Below, in pieces: positions 22,923 to 35,225 of a stretch of 64,000 nt of DNA. Below the pieces are notes generated by a model that ran no database searches, had not been told where the DNA came from, and saw only the letters and a list, made by a program, of their open reading frames with translations. Source of the stretch: Hibiscus mutabilis (lineage: Eukaryota > Streptophyta > Magnoliopsida > Malvales > Malvaceae); contig CM033752.1 of NCBI GenBank assembly GCA_019671005.1, forward strand, positions 25,366,969 through 25,430,968, given 5' to 3'. The translations under genes were made by a program, and so were the position numbers. How positions within the stretch are numbered: the first letter of the stretch is position 1; the number at the start of each line of letters is the position of its first letter.

Positions 22923-24039
22923 TGTAACCCCCTTGACCCGACCTAGTCGCAAGACCGAACTGAGCGAGCAACATTAGGTTCACCGAGGTAAACCATGAAG
23001 AAAAAACTTGAAATATGTCTATTTTTTATCTTATCTAGATGCAAATTATTATCCCATGTGTTCATGCTGACCACAGGTGAAAACTCAACTTAATCGGGCA
23101 TCAGATCGACATCCAATTGGGGTACAATTGCAATTTAGAGACAAAATTGCAATTCTAAAAAATTACAAGAACTTTTCCCAATTTTATGTTACCAACCTTC
23201 AATTAGTTTGGTTTCATGCATTCATGTTGAAATTTAGCTCAAAACATTCATCCATACTCATTCAATTGCATCCACAACAAACATGGACTAAAACGCAAGA
23301 AAACAGAACTTCAAAACATCCAAATAACCGAATTAACAGTAGCCGTATCGGTGAACTTACACGCGTATCGGTATGGTATTGCTATTTCAAAAAACCCAAA
23401 TTCCAGTAACCCAAACCAGCATCGATACACCCTCGCGTACCGATATGCCCTGCCTTTTACACTTACCCCGTACCAAAACGGTTCCTCGTGTACTGAAACG
23501 CTAAGCTTGGAAAGGCTTACCCGTACCGAAATAGAGATACGCATACCGATACACTTGGACCTGAAATGTCCTCTTTTGCTAGTTTAACATGCTTTCAAAC
23601 ATACCAAAACACCCTAACATGCTTCTAACATGAATCCAACACATTCAAAAGACAAACCACAACAAAACATCACAGATTCATCAACCTTTCATGGCATCAT
23701 ACTTCAAATGTAAATCTAGACGCATGCTTCCTAGAAATCAAGCCAAAAAAAGTATGAAATCCTAAACCATCACCACAAACAATCCATAATGGCCAATTAC
23801 AAACCAAGAGCAGCAAAACAACATTGCTCAAACAGGGAGTTTAACAAAACACCTCCCAAAACAACAACGAAAATCCCATTGCCCTTGTTACTTATAGTCT
23901 AGTTCAAAACATACCCTTAGTACCAAGTCTTTGGCGATCCCTTGCTTCCTCGCTGCCTCCAAATCTTTAGTTCTCTGCATTGATAGACAAAGAGAGCGTT
24001 AGCACACTAGGCTTAGTGAGGAGTGCTCAAAACAACACA

Positions 24040-24047
24040 CCATCAAT
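24040..24047. repeat. 8-bp target-site duplication of hAT-like element, left (CCATCAAT)
   Basis: CCATCAAT precedes the element and recurs at 24690-24697. The sister LTR has a single copy at 32938-32945. Confidence 0.95.
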
Positions 24048-24689
24048 TAGGGATGGCAAAATTACCCGTCCCCGACCCGACCCGGTGTGCCCCGACCAGA
24101 CCCGATCGGGTTTTTTCTTATGATTTTCGGGGATCGGGGCGGGGCGGGGTAGGTATTTAAAAATGTAAAGTTGGGTCGGGGTGGGTTCGCGTATGATATA
24201 AAAATTCCCCGCCCCGCCCTGGTATTTTTTATTATTTTTATTTATTTTTATTATATTTATAAAAATACCACTATATATAAATACTGTTAGGAGTTTCAAG
24301 ATATTTTTTAGTTTGTCTTTATCGTAAATTTTTGTTAGATATTGTTCAAATTTTAACATATCTGATTCTAAAAGTCAATGGTCGAGTTTATTTTTGTAAA
24401 TATGTATTTTTTTCTTCATATAAGTAATTTAATTGGTTTTATTTTATTTTTTATATAGTTTAAAGTCTGTGAAATTTATATTTTGTAAAAATAATGGTTA
24501 TTCGATCGAATCTAACATTTATTGTTGATGAAATTTAATATGTTTTTTACATTTTTGGGTCGGGTCGGGTCAGGGTTGGGTTTAGGGTTTATAAATCGAG
24601 GCGGGCGGGGTCGATTTTTGGGATTAATATATCGGGGCGGGTTCGGGGCGGCCAAAAACTCGCCCCACGCTGCCCCGTTTCCATCCCTA
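24048..24689. mobile_element. Non-autonomous hAT-like element (642 bp)
   Basis: The termini are TAGGGATGGCAAAA and, reverse-complemented, TAGGGATGGAAAC: short imperfect inverted repeats. The 8-bp duplication CCATCAAT is the hAT signature. Both ends carry GC-rich CGGGGCGGGG-type runs and the middle is AT-rich. No transposase is encoded, so it would need a partner hAT enzyme. ORFs at 24027-24359 and 24512-24764 are low-complexity readings of the GC-rich ends. Confidence 0.92.
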
Positions 24690-26966
24690 CCATCAATGCA
24701 TTTAAAACCATTTCTCATCCACACACTGAAATCTCATTTCAATCATCTTTTAGACATCACTTAAATCATCATTTGCAATATCATGCCTTCAAAACCATGC
24801 ACTTAACACTTACAAAAACCAACATATTAAACCATATGCAACATGTGTCATCAACCATCAGCAAATCTCATTACTAAACCTCAATTTAAGCCTTCCCATG
24901 CATAACAAACCATATGCAAAGCTTAACGAGTAAACATGTAATAATCACGTTATACAACATAAACCATTACATGACACATCAACAATTATATTGACTTACA
25001 AATGATCATTAACCAAGTTCTATTAACAAAATAGTTCATCTGATACACAGATTCAACAAGTGTCCTCACAACACTTCAAGCCATCTCAACCGAAATAGCG
25101 ATACAATCATAATCGCGGTACATTACAACATGGTACACTTACAACCCACGGGGACACCAACCCCAACCCTCAGATAGATTCTTAATCCACTAATGGGAGT
25201 TTACGGTACCATATAACCCCTCGACCGTTACGGTACTTGGATGGAGTATTCGGTACACCGTATAAAACCCCTCGATATCTAAGGCGACTCCTTATAGTGC
25301 ACTATCAATCCTATGGCCGCCCAACTATATCCAATAACATTTTTAAACCACATCACTTGCCAATATAATTCACAATTAACCACAAACCTCATTGTTTTTA
25401 TATGCATTGAACCAAACCTTTTTCCAAAGCAACAAACCATGCATTTCAACAAGTATTTACACATACTTACAAGGATCACTTACCATGTGCATCCTTCAAC
25501 ATTTCATGATTAAAAACAGTATCTCACATACTTTAAAACATGCTTAAATAGTAGGTATCATGTAATTCAAAACAAGTGCATAAATCTATTTCATACTAGC
25601 ACGACCGAGAGAGGAAACCACTTTATACTTACTTCTGAGATTAAACCAGTGTTTCAAGCTAAGTTTAACCTCCCATAAACCACCTTTAAACCATTTCAAG
25701 GCTGAAATTCACATTCTCACTCACCAATGCGCGAAGCCTCAAATCGTTAACACAAATTCAAGCGTCCGAAGCCTTGAAAGCTTCATCGATAGCTTCCAGA
25801 CCAGCTTCCCCTGTTTTAATCACATAACAATAGAGCATTAATGCATCTCAATGCATTCAAACCACTGCAACATTCCTCACAAACATCAACAAACCTTTCA
25901 CAATTACCCAACCTCAACAACTGAAATCATCATCTAACTCATCCTAAACACAACCCAGCCACAAATTATCAATCTAGCACTTCCATTAACATCAATCAAC
26001 ACTTAAAATAGGATTACATCATCTGTATATCTCTAGCAACTAAACGACCACCAGAACACCTCAAAACCACAAATCTAATAACCTAAATAATTAGGGATTC
26101 AAGGAGTTTCGGGATTCCAATGTTAAAAACAACTTATCAACATTATAAAACATCCAATACATGTTTAAAATAAATCCTCAACACTGGAAAACAGATCCAA
26201 TACGGATCTTTTTCAATTTCACCCACTAATCCCAAATTAAATCAATTAATCATCATAAAAACATAAAATCAGATTATAAATCATAAATCAAGGATCAAAT
26301 ACTTGGGAATATCAATAAAGAACCATTCAATAGAGGAGAAAAACGAACCTTACCTCTATTGTGTGATTTCCCCCTCAATTGATTGATTAAAGCTTGGAAA
26401 ACACAATCAATGAGATTTTGTAAATCAAAGATATAGAATCAATTATAAATCAAGAATCCATGAAAATAAATCTCTCACCTCTGGATTTTAATGAAAGCAA
26501 GAGTGTTTGGCAGAATAGAAGTGGAGAGAAAAGTTGGGAGAAAAGTTTACGTCAAATTTCTTTAAAATCAATAACTACATTTTCATTATAAAATCCCTTT
26601 TAATTAATAATTAAAACACATGTTAAAAGTCTTAATTGAATGGAGAAACCACTAGCCAAAATTTGGTAAAATAGCTCCTTAAGGATTCTAAGAATTTGAT
26701 CATTTACAATTTAGTCACCTTTTAAAAATAGTTTTCAAAAATTACATTTTGGTCACCAACCAAAATGTCACCCTTCCAAATCCAATTTTACAAAATTGAT
26801 TTCACCAATATTTTTCATATATTTAAATATGATTTTTAACCATTTCCCCATATTTTTTATCTTACTCAAAAATATTTATTCCCAAATCTGACTCGAATCT
26901 CTAACTTGGTCCACCGGACCATCTAACCAGCCCTTAAATTGCTAGGCCCAAAACTGGGGTGTTACA

Positions 26967-26980
26967 ACTCTCCCCCACTT
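26967..26980 (-). promoter_or_regulatory. Polypurine tract of Element B
   Basis: On the minus strand AAGTGGGGGAGAGT directly precedes the 3' LTR. Confidence 0.85.
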
Positions 26981-27039
26981 AAGAAATTTCGTCCTCAAAA
27001 TTTACCTGGAGTAAATAGATACGAAAATTGTTTCAACAT

Positions 27040-28140
27040 ATCTGATCTGCTTTCCTACGTGGCCTCCTCAACACCGTAGTGCCTCCACAACATCTTAACA
27101 AGCTCAACCATCTTGCCATGCAAAACCTTACTGTTGGTGTCAAGGATCTCTACTAGCTCGTCGTCATAAGATAAATTCGATCTCAGCTCAAGATCCTCTA
27201 CTGACATAACATGCGATGGATCCGATCGATATCTCCGCAACATCGACACATGAAACACATCATGAATCCTCTCAAACTTAGGAGGTAACCTCAAACGATA
27301 AGTAATTGGACCCACACGCTCAACAATATCGTATGGTCCAATAAACCTCAGGCTAAGTACCCCTTTCTGCCTAAAACGCATCACCTTCTTCCAAGGTGAC
27401 ACCTTAAAAAACACTCGATCACCAACAACATATTCTATATTCCTTCAAATCGTGTAGGATTTCTGACGATCTGAAGCTGCTTTTAAGCGCTCACATACCA
27501 ATTTCACTTTTTCATTAGTGTCTTTCAGCACATTAGGCATCGAAATGTGTTTTTCTCCAACTTCAGCCCAACACAACGGTGTACGACACTTCCTACCATA
27601 CAAAGCCTCGTACGGTGACATATGTATACTAGCCTTATAATTGTTATTATAAGCAAACTCCACCAAAGGCAACTACTTTTCCCATGTTCCTTGGAACTCG
27701 ATTATACAACATCTCAACATATCCTCCAAGACCTGAATCACGCGCTCCGATTGACCATGCGTCTGAGGATGATACGAAGTACTGAAATTCAGCCGTGTCT
27801 CCAAAGCACGATGCAAACACTCCCAAAACCTTGCTGTAAAGCGCGGATATCTATCCGAAACTATAGATTTGGGCACCCCGTGCAAACACATAATACTAGA
27901 GATGTGCAGATTGGCCAACCTATCCAAGGTATACGTCATATGCACTGGCACAAAATGCGCACACTTCGTAAACCGATCAAAAATCACCCAAATAGAATCT
28001 TTTTTTGTCAGAGTCAAAGGCAACCCAGACACAAAATCCATGGTGATTCTTTCCCATTTCCATTCAGGTATCTGTAACAACCTGGAAGGAAACTAGTGCT
28101 CGGCCTTTACTCGTTAACATACCATACATCGAGCAACAAA
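27040..28140 (-). pseudogene. Element B integrase and chromodomain remnant
   Basis: On the minus strand the core reads WERITMDFVSGLP, then WVIFDRFTKCAHF, VPKSIVSDRYPRFTARFWE and HPQTHGQSERVIQ: all three acidic positions are kept. MPLVEFAYNNNYKASIHMSPYEALYGRKCRTPLCW and the RFIGPYDIVERVGPITYRL...DVFHVSMLRRY C-terminal domain follow. The chromodomain begins (LVKMLWRHYGVEEAT) but the next codon, Trp in relatives, is TAG. Other breaks are a stop at about 27672 and a frame change near 27430. Confidence 0.92.
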
Positions 28141-29840
28141 ATCAGCTACATCTTTCTTCAAGCCAACCCAATAGTACTCTTCCTTCAAACCCCGATACAT
28201 CTTAGTACTACTGGATAAATAGCAAAAGGACTAGCATGCGCTTCGATCAAAATGGTATGCCTCAACTCTTCATCACCAGGCACCACCATCCAACCTTTAT
28301 AACACAACACCCCATCATCATTAAAATGAAAATCCGTAGGACTTCCATCCATGATATCCTTCACATGCGGTACTAAACTCTCATCATGCGGTTGCTTCTC
28401 TTTAATAAACTGTGACAATGACGGTTTTACTTGTAACTCAGCCAACAACCTACTGTCACGCATCACGTCAACCTAGCAAACATAGCCCTAAACTCTATAA
28501 CAACTTTTCTACTCAAAGCGTAAGCCACAACGTTAGCTTTACCTGGATGGTATTCGATGGTAAGATTATAATCTTTAAGCAACTCCAACCATCTTCGTTG
28601 CATAAGATTTAACTCCTTCTGCAACATAAGATACTTCAAACTCTTATGATCCGTAAAAACTACACACTTCTCACCATAAAGGTAATGCCTCCAGATTTTC
28701 AAGGCAAAAACAACTATGGCGAGTTCAAGATCATGAGTAGGGTAATTACGCTCATGAACCTTCAACTATCTAGATGCATAGGCAACTACCTTGCCCTCCT
28801 GTATCAACACGCAACCGAGCCCAACATAGGACGCATCACTGTAGACAACAAACTTTTTCCCTGACTCTGGCTGAATCAAGACCGGAGCTAGTGTCAAGGC
28901 TTTCTCCAACCTTTCAAAAGCCCATTGCTTATCTTTTGTCCACTCAAAACGAATGTTCTTTTGTAACAACTTGGTCAACAGAGCAGCTATACTAGAGAAC
29001 CCATCAACAAACCTACAGTAATAATCGGCCAACCCTAGGAAACTCAAAACCTCTAACACAGACTTAGGCATTTTCCAACTTATCACAGCCTCAATTTTGT
29101 GTGGATCAACACGAATCCCCTCGGCCGACACCATATGCCCGAGGAAAACAACCCCCCTAAGCAAGAACTCACACTTGCTTAACTTGGCATAAAGCTAATT
29201 AGCCATCAACGTCTGAAGCACAATCTGCAAATGCCTATCATGATCCTCCTCGGTACAAGAGTACACAAGAATATCATTGATAAACACAACAAAAAATTAA
29301 TCCAAAAACTCATGGAACACCCAATTCATCATGTCCGTGAAAATAGCCGGTGCATTGGTCAAACCAAACGACATCACCAAAAACTCATAATGCTCGTACC
29401 TCGCATGAAAAGCTGTCTTGGGCACATCCACATCCTTTACCTTCAACTGATAGTACCCAGACCTCAAATATATCTTAGAGAACACATAAGCACCCCTAAA
29501 CTGATCAAACAGATCATTAATCTGCGGCAAATAATATTTATTCTTTATCTTCAACTTGTTCAGTTGCTGACAATATATACACATCCATAACGTACCATCC
29601 TTCTTTTTCATAAACAACACTGGTACACCCTACAGTGAAATACTTGGTCTAACAAACCCTCGATCAAGCAACTCTTGCAGTTGTGTTTTTAGCTCCTTCA
29701 ACTCCTTTGGGGCCATGCAATACGGAGCAATTGACACGGGTGTTGTATCTGCATAAATTTCAATGCCAAACTCTACCCCTGATTCGGTGGCAACCCTGAC
29801 AAATTTTTCAAAAAAACACCCAAAAACTCGCATACCGTAT
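28141..29840 (-). pseudogene. Element B RT and RNase H
   Basis: On the minus strand: FVRPSISL, then KKKDGTLWMCIYCQQLNKL, motif A VFSKIYLRSGY (the catalytic Asp of KIDL is Tyr), FGLTNAPAIFTDMMN, and motif C VVFINDIL (first catalytic Asp is Asn). VVFLGHMVSAEGI, the RNase H block FVVYSDASYVGLGCV and IEYHPGKANVVAYALSRK follow. Both RT motifs are damaged, as is the VDALSRK Asp. Several stops and frame changes occur between 29290 and 29170 and near 28460. Confidence 0.92.
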
Positions 29841-31597
29841 GGATATCCTGCACCCTCAACTCCTTCAAACCAGGATTCATAACATAGGCTAAGAAAGCCT
29901 CACATCCAGAATCCATCATTCGTCTCGCTTCTAAAGCCGAAACAACATTAGGCAAGAACTTAGCATTCTCACCTACAACCACCACCTCGAAATCATCAGA
30001 CAACCTCATAGATATCCGTTTTGTATCAAAATCTACCACAACCCTATCTCGGTCAACCAATACATCCCCAAAATAACAACAAAACTGTAGAATGGCAACT
30101 CCATCAAATCCACAACAAATACGTGTCCCTGAACCATCAGCGGACATCGACGATACAACTTTCTAACCACGACTGTCTCCCAAAAAGAACTGGTCACTCT
30201 AACACCCACATTAAGAATTTTAACTAGTATATCAATCAACCATGCATGCTCACTCAGGATATATGAATGGGTAGAACCAGAATTAACCAATGAACAAAGA
30301 CTATAAAGTGAATGTACATGCAATTACATTAGAGTTATTACGACCCTCACGGTGATCATACACTCTTGTTGGTCCACCTCCCTCATGCTAGATAGCAACC
30401 GTATGAGCCACAATCCTCTGCCCAACATCCCTGTGGTGAAACTGACCACGGCCACGACCATGACCTCTCTGTAGAGCAACAACAGGTGCAACACCCTGCA
30501 CACCTCCAGCTAACAAAGGAAAATCACGCCTCAGATGATCGCCAGACCCACAACTGCAACAAGCATTAGCCACAACAGTCGCAGGTGTCTGACCCTCTCT
30601 GACCAAACGTGGGCATTCTAGCCTCAGATGATCACGTGATCTGCAAACCCAACAGGTATTATTCGGAGCTCTAACCTGGGTACCCTACCCCTGCGCTCCA
30701 CGCCCAATAACACCTATACCATGTCTCTGATCAGGGTGATACCTCTTATCACGGTGTCTCTTGGCCTGACCACGCCAAAACTAGAATATGTCGCTCTCTT
30801 AGCAGAGCTAAAGCCTCGAGACCTAGAAGCCAAACCAAGATTCTGCTTGATATCCTTGGCTGGAGTAACCAATATGTCAAAATCTATATAATCAGCAGCA
30901 AGCATGTATGTCTTAACCTCTTGCACAAGCCCGTAGTGAAAATGATCACGTCGTTGTTTCTCGTCAGGAACCAACTCAGGTGCATACTGCCTCAACCTCA
31001 CAAACTACACCGCATACTTAGAAACAAACATACTGCCCTGCACTAAAGCCATAAACTCTCTCTTCCTCTCGTCCAAATACTGGACCCCAGATATCTTTTT
31101 TGAAAAGCTTCATAAAAGAACTCTCAAGTTATATCCTCAGGTTTCATCCCAACTGTCATAGTGGTCCACCAGCTATAGGCATCTCCCTGCAATAGGGACA
31201 CAGCACAACCCAACTTACGGGCATCCGTACAACCCATCTGACCCAGTATTCTCTCTGTACCAGCCAACCAATCCTCAGAAGCCTCTGGTGCTAGACCACG
31301 GAACTCAACTCTGCCTAGACTACAAAGACTCTCTAACGGCAAACTCATCGGCCCAACCACTGGTGCCGGCACATGAACACCCACAACTGCTGTCTAAAAT
31401 GCATCGGTCATAGCGTGAATCAACGGCGCCACGTCACCCATCCCTGGCCCAACTGGCAAATATGGTACTTGCTCCACTTCGGCAGATAGATTAGGTGAGG
31501 GTGACGACAACCCTTTAGGAGGTACGACATCCTCCTCATTTCCCTGCCCAATGGCAGCAACAATCGTACCAGATCGTAAATCTCTCCTCGGTCCCAT
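29773..31597 (-). pseudogene. gag: Element B gag and protease
   Basis: The start is ATG at 31597 (MGPRRDL). Gag blocks VEFRGLAPEASEDWLAG and KLGCAVSLLQGDAYSWW follow. Two zinc knuckles follow: CWVCRSRDHLRLEC near 30650 is complete, while the second (near 30550) has Phe in place of its last Cys. The protease active site is VNSGSTHSYILSEH (near 30280), with Asn for the catalytic Asp. ILGMYWLTE follows. Frame changes near 31390, 31120, 30700, 30390 and 30040 break it. Confidence 0.9.
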
Positions 31598-31856
31598 CGT
31601 GCTAGAAATATATATAAGACATGATATTTTACCAAAAACAAAATGATCATGCCAGCTTACGCAATGATACAAGACTTCCATTTCAAAACCAAAATATTTC
31701 AGACTATAATAATAAGGCAATGGGTTTCTTGAATTTCCTCCAACATAGCATAAAGCAATCAACGTGCATATCACAACCACCGTGCATAACAAACAACGAA
31801 TTACAACTCACAACAACATTCAACAACCATACCAACTCCCAATTATCGCAAACCTG
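31598..31856 (-). other. Leader of Element B between primer site and gag
   Basis: Untranslated leader, similar in base composition to Element A's leader. No further site seen. Confidence 0.55.
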
Positions 31857-31868
31857 GCTCTTATATCA
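31857..31868 (-). promoter_or_regulatory. Degenerate primer-binding site of Element B
   Basis: The plus strand reads GCTCTTATATCA where Element A has GCTCTGATACCA, two changes from the initiator tRNA-Met complement. It lies beside the 5' LTR at 31874. Confidence 0.8.
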
Positions 31869-31873
31869 CAAAA

Positions 31874-34800
31874 TATAACCCCCTCGACCCGGCCTAGTCG
31901 CAAGACCGAACCGAGTGAGCTACATTAGGTTTAACGAGGTAAATCGTGAAGAAGAAACTCAAAACGCGTCCATTTTTTTCTTTTTATCTTATCTAAATGA
32001 AATTATTATCCTATGTGTTCATGCTGACCACAGGTAAAAACTCCACTCAATCGGGCATCGAATCGACATCCAATTGGGGTACAATCGCAATTTAGGGACC
32101 AAATTACAATTCTGGAAAATTACAAGAACTTTTCCCATTTTTATGTTACCAACCTTCAATTAGTCAGGTTTCATGCATGCATGTTGAAATTCAGCTAAAA
32201 ATATTCATCCATGCTCATTCAATTGCATCCACAACAAATAGGGACTGAAATGCAAGAAAATAGAACTTCAAAACATCTAAATAATCGAATTAACGGTAGG
32301 CGTATTGGTACACTTACAAGCGTATCAGTACGGTATTGCTATTTCAAAACCCCAAATTCCAGTAACCAACACCCGCATCGATACGCCCTCTCGTACCGAT
32401 ACTCATTGCCTTTTACACTTCCCCGTACCGAAACGGTTCCTCGTATATGGAAACGCTAAACTTGGAAAGGCTTACCCGTACCGAAATAGGGATACGCGTA
32501 CCGATACGCATGGACCTAAAATATTCTATTTTGCTAGTTTAACATGCTTTCAAACATACCAAAACACCCTAACATGCTTCTAACATGAATCCAACACATT
32601 CAAGAGACAAACTACAACAAAACATCAAAGATTCATCAACCTTTCATGGAATCATACTTCAAATGTAAATCTAGATGCATGCTTCCTAGAAATCAAGCCA
32701 AGCAAAGCATGAAATCTTAAACCATCACCACAAACAATCTATAATGGCCAATTACAAACCAAGAGCAGCAAAACAACATTACTCAAACATGGAGTTTAAC
32801 AAAACACCTCCAAAAACAACAACGAAAACCTCATTGCCCTTCCTTCCTCGCTACCACCAAATCTTTAGTTCTTTGCATTGATGGACAAAGAGAGCGTAAG
32901 TACACTAGGCTTAGTGAGGAGTGCTCAAAACAACACACCATCAATGCATTTAAAACCATTTCTCATCCACACATTGAAATCTCATTTCAATCATCTTTTA
33001 GACATCACTTAAATCATCATTTGAAATATCATGCCTTCAAAATCGTGCACTTAACACTTACAAAAACCAACATATTAAACTATATGCAACATGTGTCATC
33101 AACCATCAGCAAATCCCATTGCTAAACCTCAATTTAAGTCTTCCCATGCATAACAAACCATATGCAAAGCTTAAAGAGTAAACATGTATAAATCACATTA
33201 TACAACATAAACCATTACATGACACATCAACAATTATATTGACTTACAAGTGATCATTAACAAAGTTCTATTAACAAAATAGTTCATCGGATACACGAAT
33301 TCAACAAGTGTCCTCACAACACTTCATCCCATCTCAACCGAAATAGCGATACAATCACAATCGTAGTACATTACAACTGGGGTACGCTTACAACCTACGG
33401 GGACACCAACCCCAACCCTCGATTAGATACTTAATCCACTAACAGGAGTTTACGGTACCATATAACCCCTCGACTGTTAGGGTACTTGGATAGAGTATTC
33501 GGTACACAGTATAAAACCCCTCGACATCCAAAGTGACTCTTTATAGTGCACTATCAATCCTATGGCCGACCAACTATATCCGATAACATTTTTAAACCAC
33601 ATCACTTGCCAATATAATTTACAATTAACCACATACCTCACTGTTTTTATATGCATTAAACCAAACCTTTTTCCAAAGCAACAAACCATGCTTTTCAACA
33701 AGTATTTACACGTACTTACAAGGATCACTTACCATGTGCATCATTCAACATTTCATGATTAAAAATAGTATCTCGCATACTTTAAAACATGCTTAAATAG
33801 TAGGTATCATGTAATTCAAAACAAGTGCATAAATCTATTTCATACTAGCATGGCCGAGAGAGAAAACCACTTTATACTTACTTCTGAGATTAAAGCAGCG
33901 TTTCAAGCTAAGTTTAACCTCCCATAAACCACCTTTAAACCATTTCAAAGCTAAAATCCATGTTTTCACTCACCAATGCGTGAAACCTCAAATCACCGAT
34001 GCGAATTCAAGCGTCTGAAGCCTCCAAAGCTTCACCGATAGCTTTCGGACCAGCCTCCCCTATTTTAACCACATAACAACAGAGGATTAATGCATCTCAA
34101 TGCATTCAAACCACTACAGCAACATTTCTCACAAACATCAATAAACCTTTCACAATTACCCAACCTCAACAATCGAAATCATCATCTAACTCTTCCTAAA
34201 CACAACCCAGCCACAAACTATCAATCTAACACTTCCATTAACATCAATCTACACTTGAAAACAGGATTACATCATCCTTATATCTCCAACAACTAAACAA
34301 CCACCACAACACCTCAAAAACACAAATCTAACAACCTAAATAATTAGGGATTCAAGGAGTTTCGGGATTCCAATGTTAAAAACAACTTATCAACATTATA
34401 AAACTTCCAATACATGTTTAAAATCAATCATCAACACTGGAAAACAGATCCAATACGGATCTTCTTCAATTTCACCAACTAATCCCAAATTAAATCAATT
34501 AATCATCACAAAAACATAAAATCAGATTATAAATCATAAATCAAGGATCAAATACTTGGGAATATCAATAAAGAACCATTCAATAGAGGAGAAAATGAAC
34601 CTTACCTCTATTGTGTGATTTCCCCCTCAATTGATTGATTAAAGCTTAAAAAACACAAGATTTCAATGAGGTTTAGTAAATCAAAGATAAAGAATCAATT
34701 ATAAATCAAGAATCCATGAAAATAAATCTCTCACCTTTGGATTTTAATGAAAGCAAGAGTGTTTGGCAGAATAAAAGTGGAGAGAAAAGTTGAGAGAAAA

Positions 34801-35220
34801 GTTTACGTCAAATTTCTTTAAAATCAATAACTACATTTTCATTATAAAATCCCTTTTAATTAATAATTAAAACACATGTTAAAAGTCTTAATTGAAGGGA
34901 GAAACCACCAGCCAAAAGTTGGTAAAATAGCTCATTAAGGATTCTAAGAATTTGATCCTTTACAATTTAGTCACCATTTAAAAACAGTTTTCAAAAATTA
35001 CATTTTGGTCACCAACCAAAATGTCACCCTTCCAAATCCAATTTTCCAAAATTGATTCACCAATATTTTTCATATATTTAAATATGATTTTTAACCATTT
35101 TCCCATATTTTTATCTTACTCAAAAATATTTATTCCCTAATCTGACTTGAATCTCTAACCCGGTCTACCGGACCGTCAAACCAGCCCTTAAACTGCTATA
35201 CCCAAAACCAGGGCGTTACA
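31874..35220 (-). repeat. Element B 5' LTR (3347 bp)
   Basis: It begins TATAACCCCC (mutated from TGTAACCCCC) and ends GGCGTTACA. It matches 22923-26966 but lacks the hAT-like insertion, keeping the single CCATCAAT at 32938-32945. A motif cluster lies at 32300-32510. Confidence 0.93.
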
Positions 35221-35225
35221 CGGTA
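35221..35225. repeat. Target-site duplication of Element B, right copy (CGGTA)
   Basis: Identical to 22918-22922. It lies between Element B and the resumed LTR of Element A. Confidence 0.95.

Larger units (their letters stand above)
22923..26966 (-). repeat. Element B 3' LTR (4044 bp, including a hAT-like insertion)
   Basis: It runs from TGTAACCCCC to GGTGTTACA and matches 31874-35220, apart from the 642-bp insertion at 24048-24689 plus its 8-bp duplication. CGTACCGATACG-like motifs cluster at 23343-23552. ORFs at 23077-23587, 25279-25513 and similar are LTR readings. Confidence 0.93.
22923..35220 (-). mobile_element. Element B: Del/Tekay-type chromovirus nested in Element A's 5' LTR
   Basis: A 12.3-kb minus-strand element with LTRs at 31874-35220 (5') and 22923-26966 (3'), primer site, gag, protease, RT, RNase H, integrase and polypurine tract in the standard order. 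A perfect CGGTA duplication flanks it. Its proteins are closely related to Element A's, so the two are siblings. A hand count over 240 aligned LTR bases (24698 and 32946 onward) gives about nine differences. Confidence 0.95.

Noticed and set aside
24512..24764. Gly/Arg- and Pro-rich ORFs resembling structural proteins
   Set aside because: They read the GC-rich ends of the hAT-like element on both strands.
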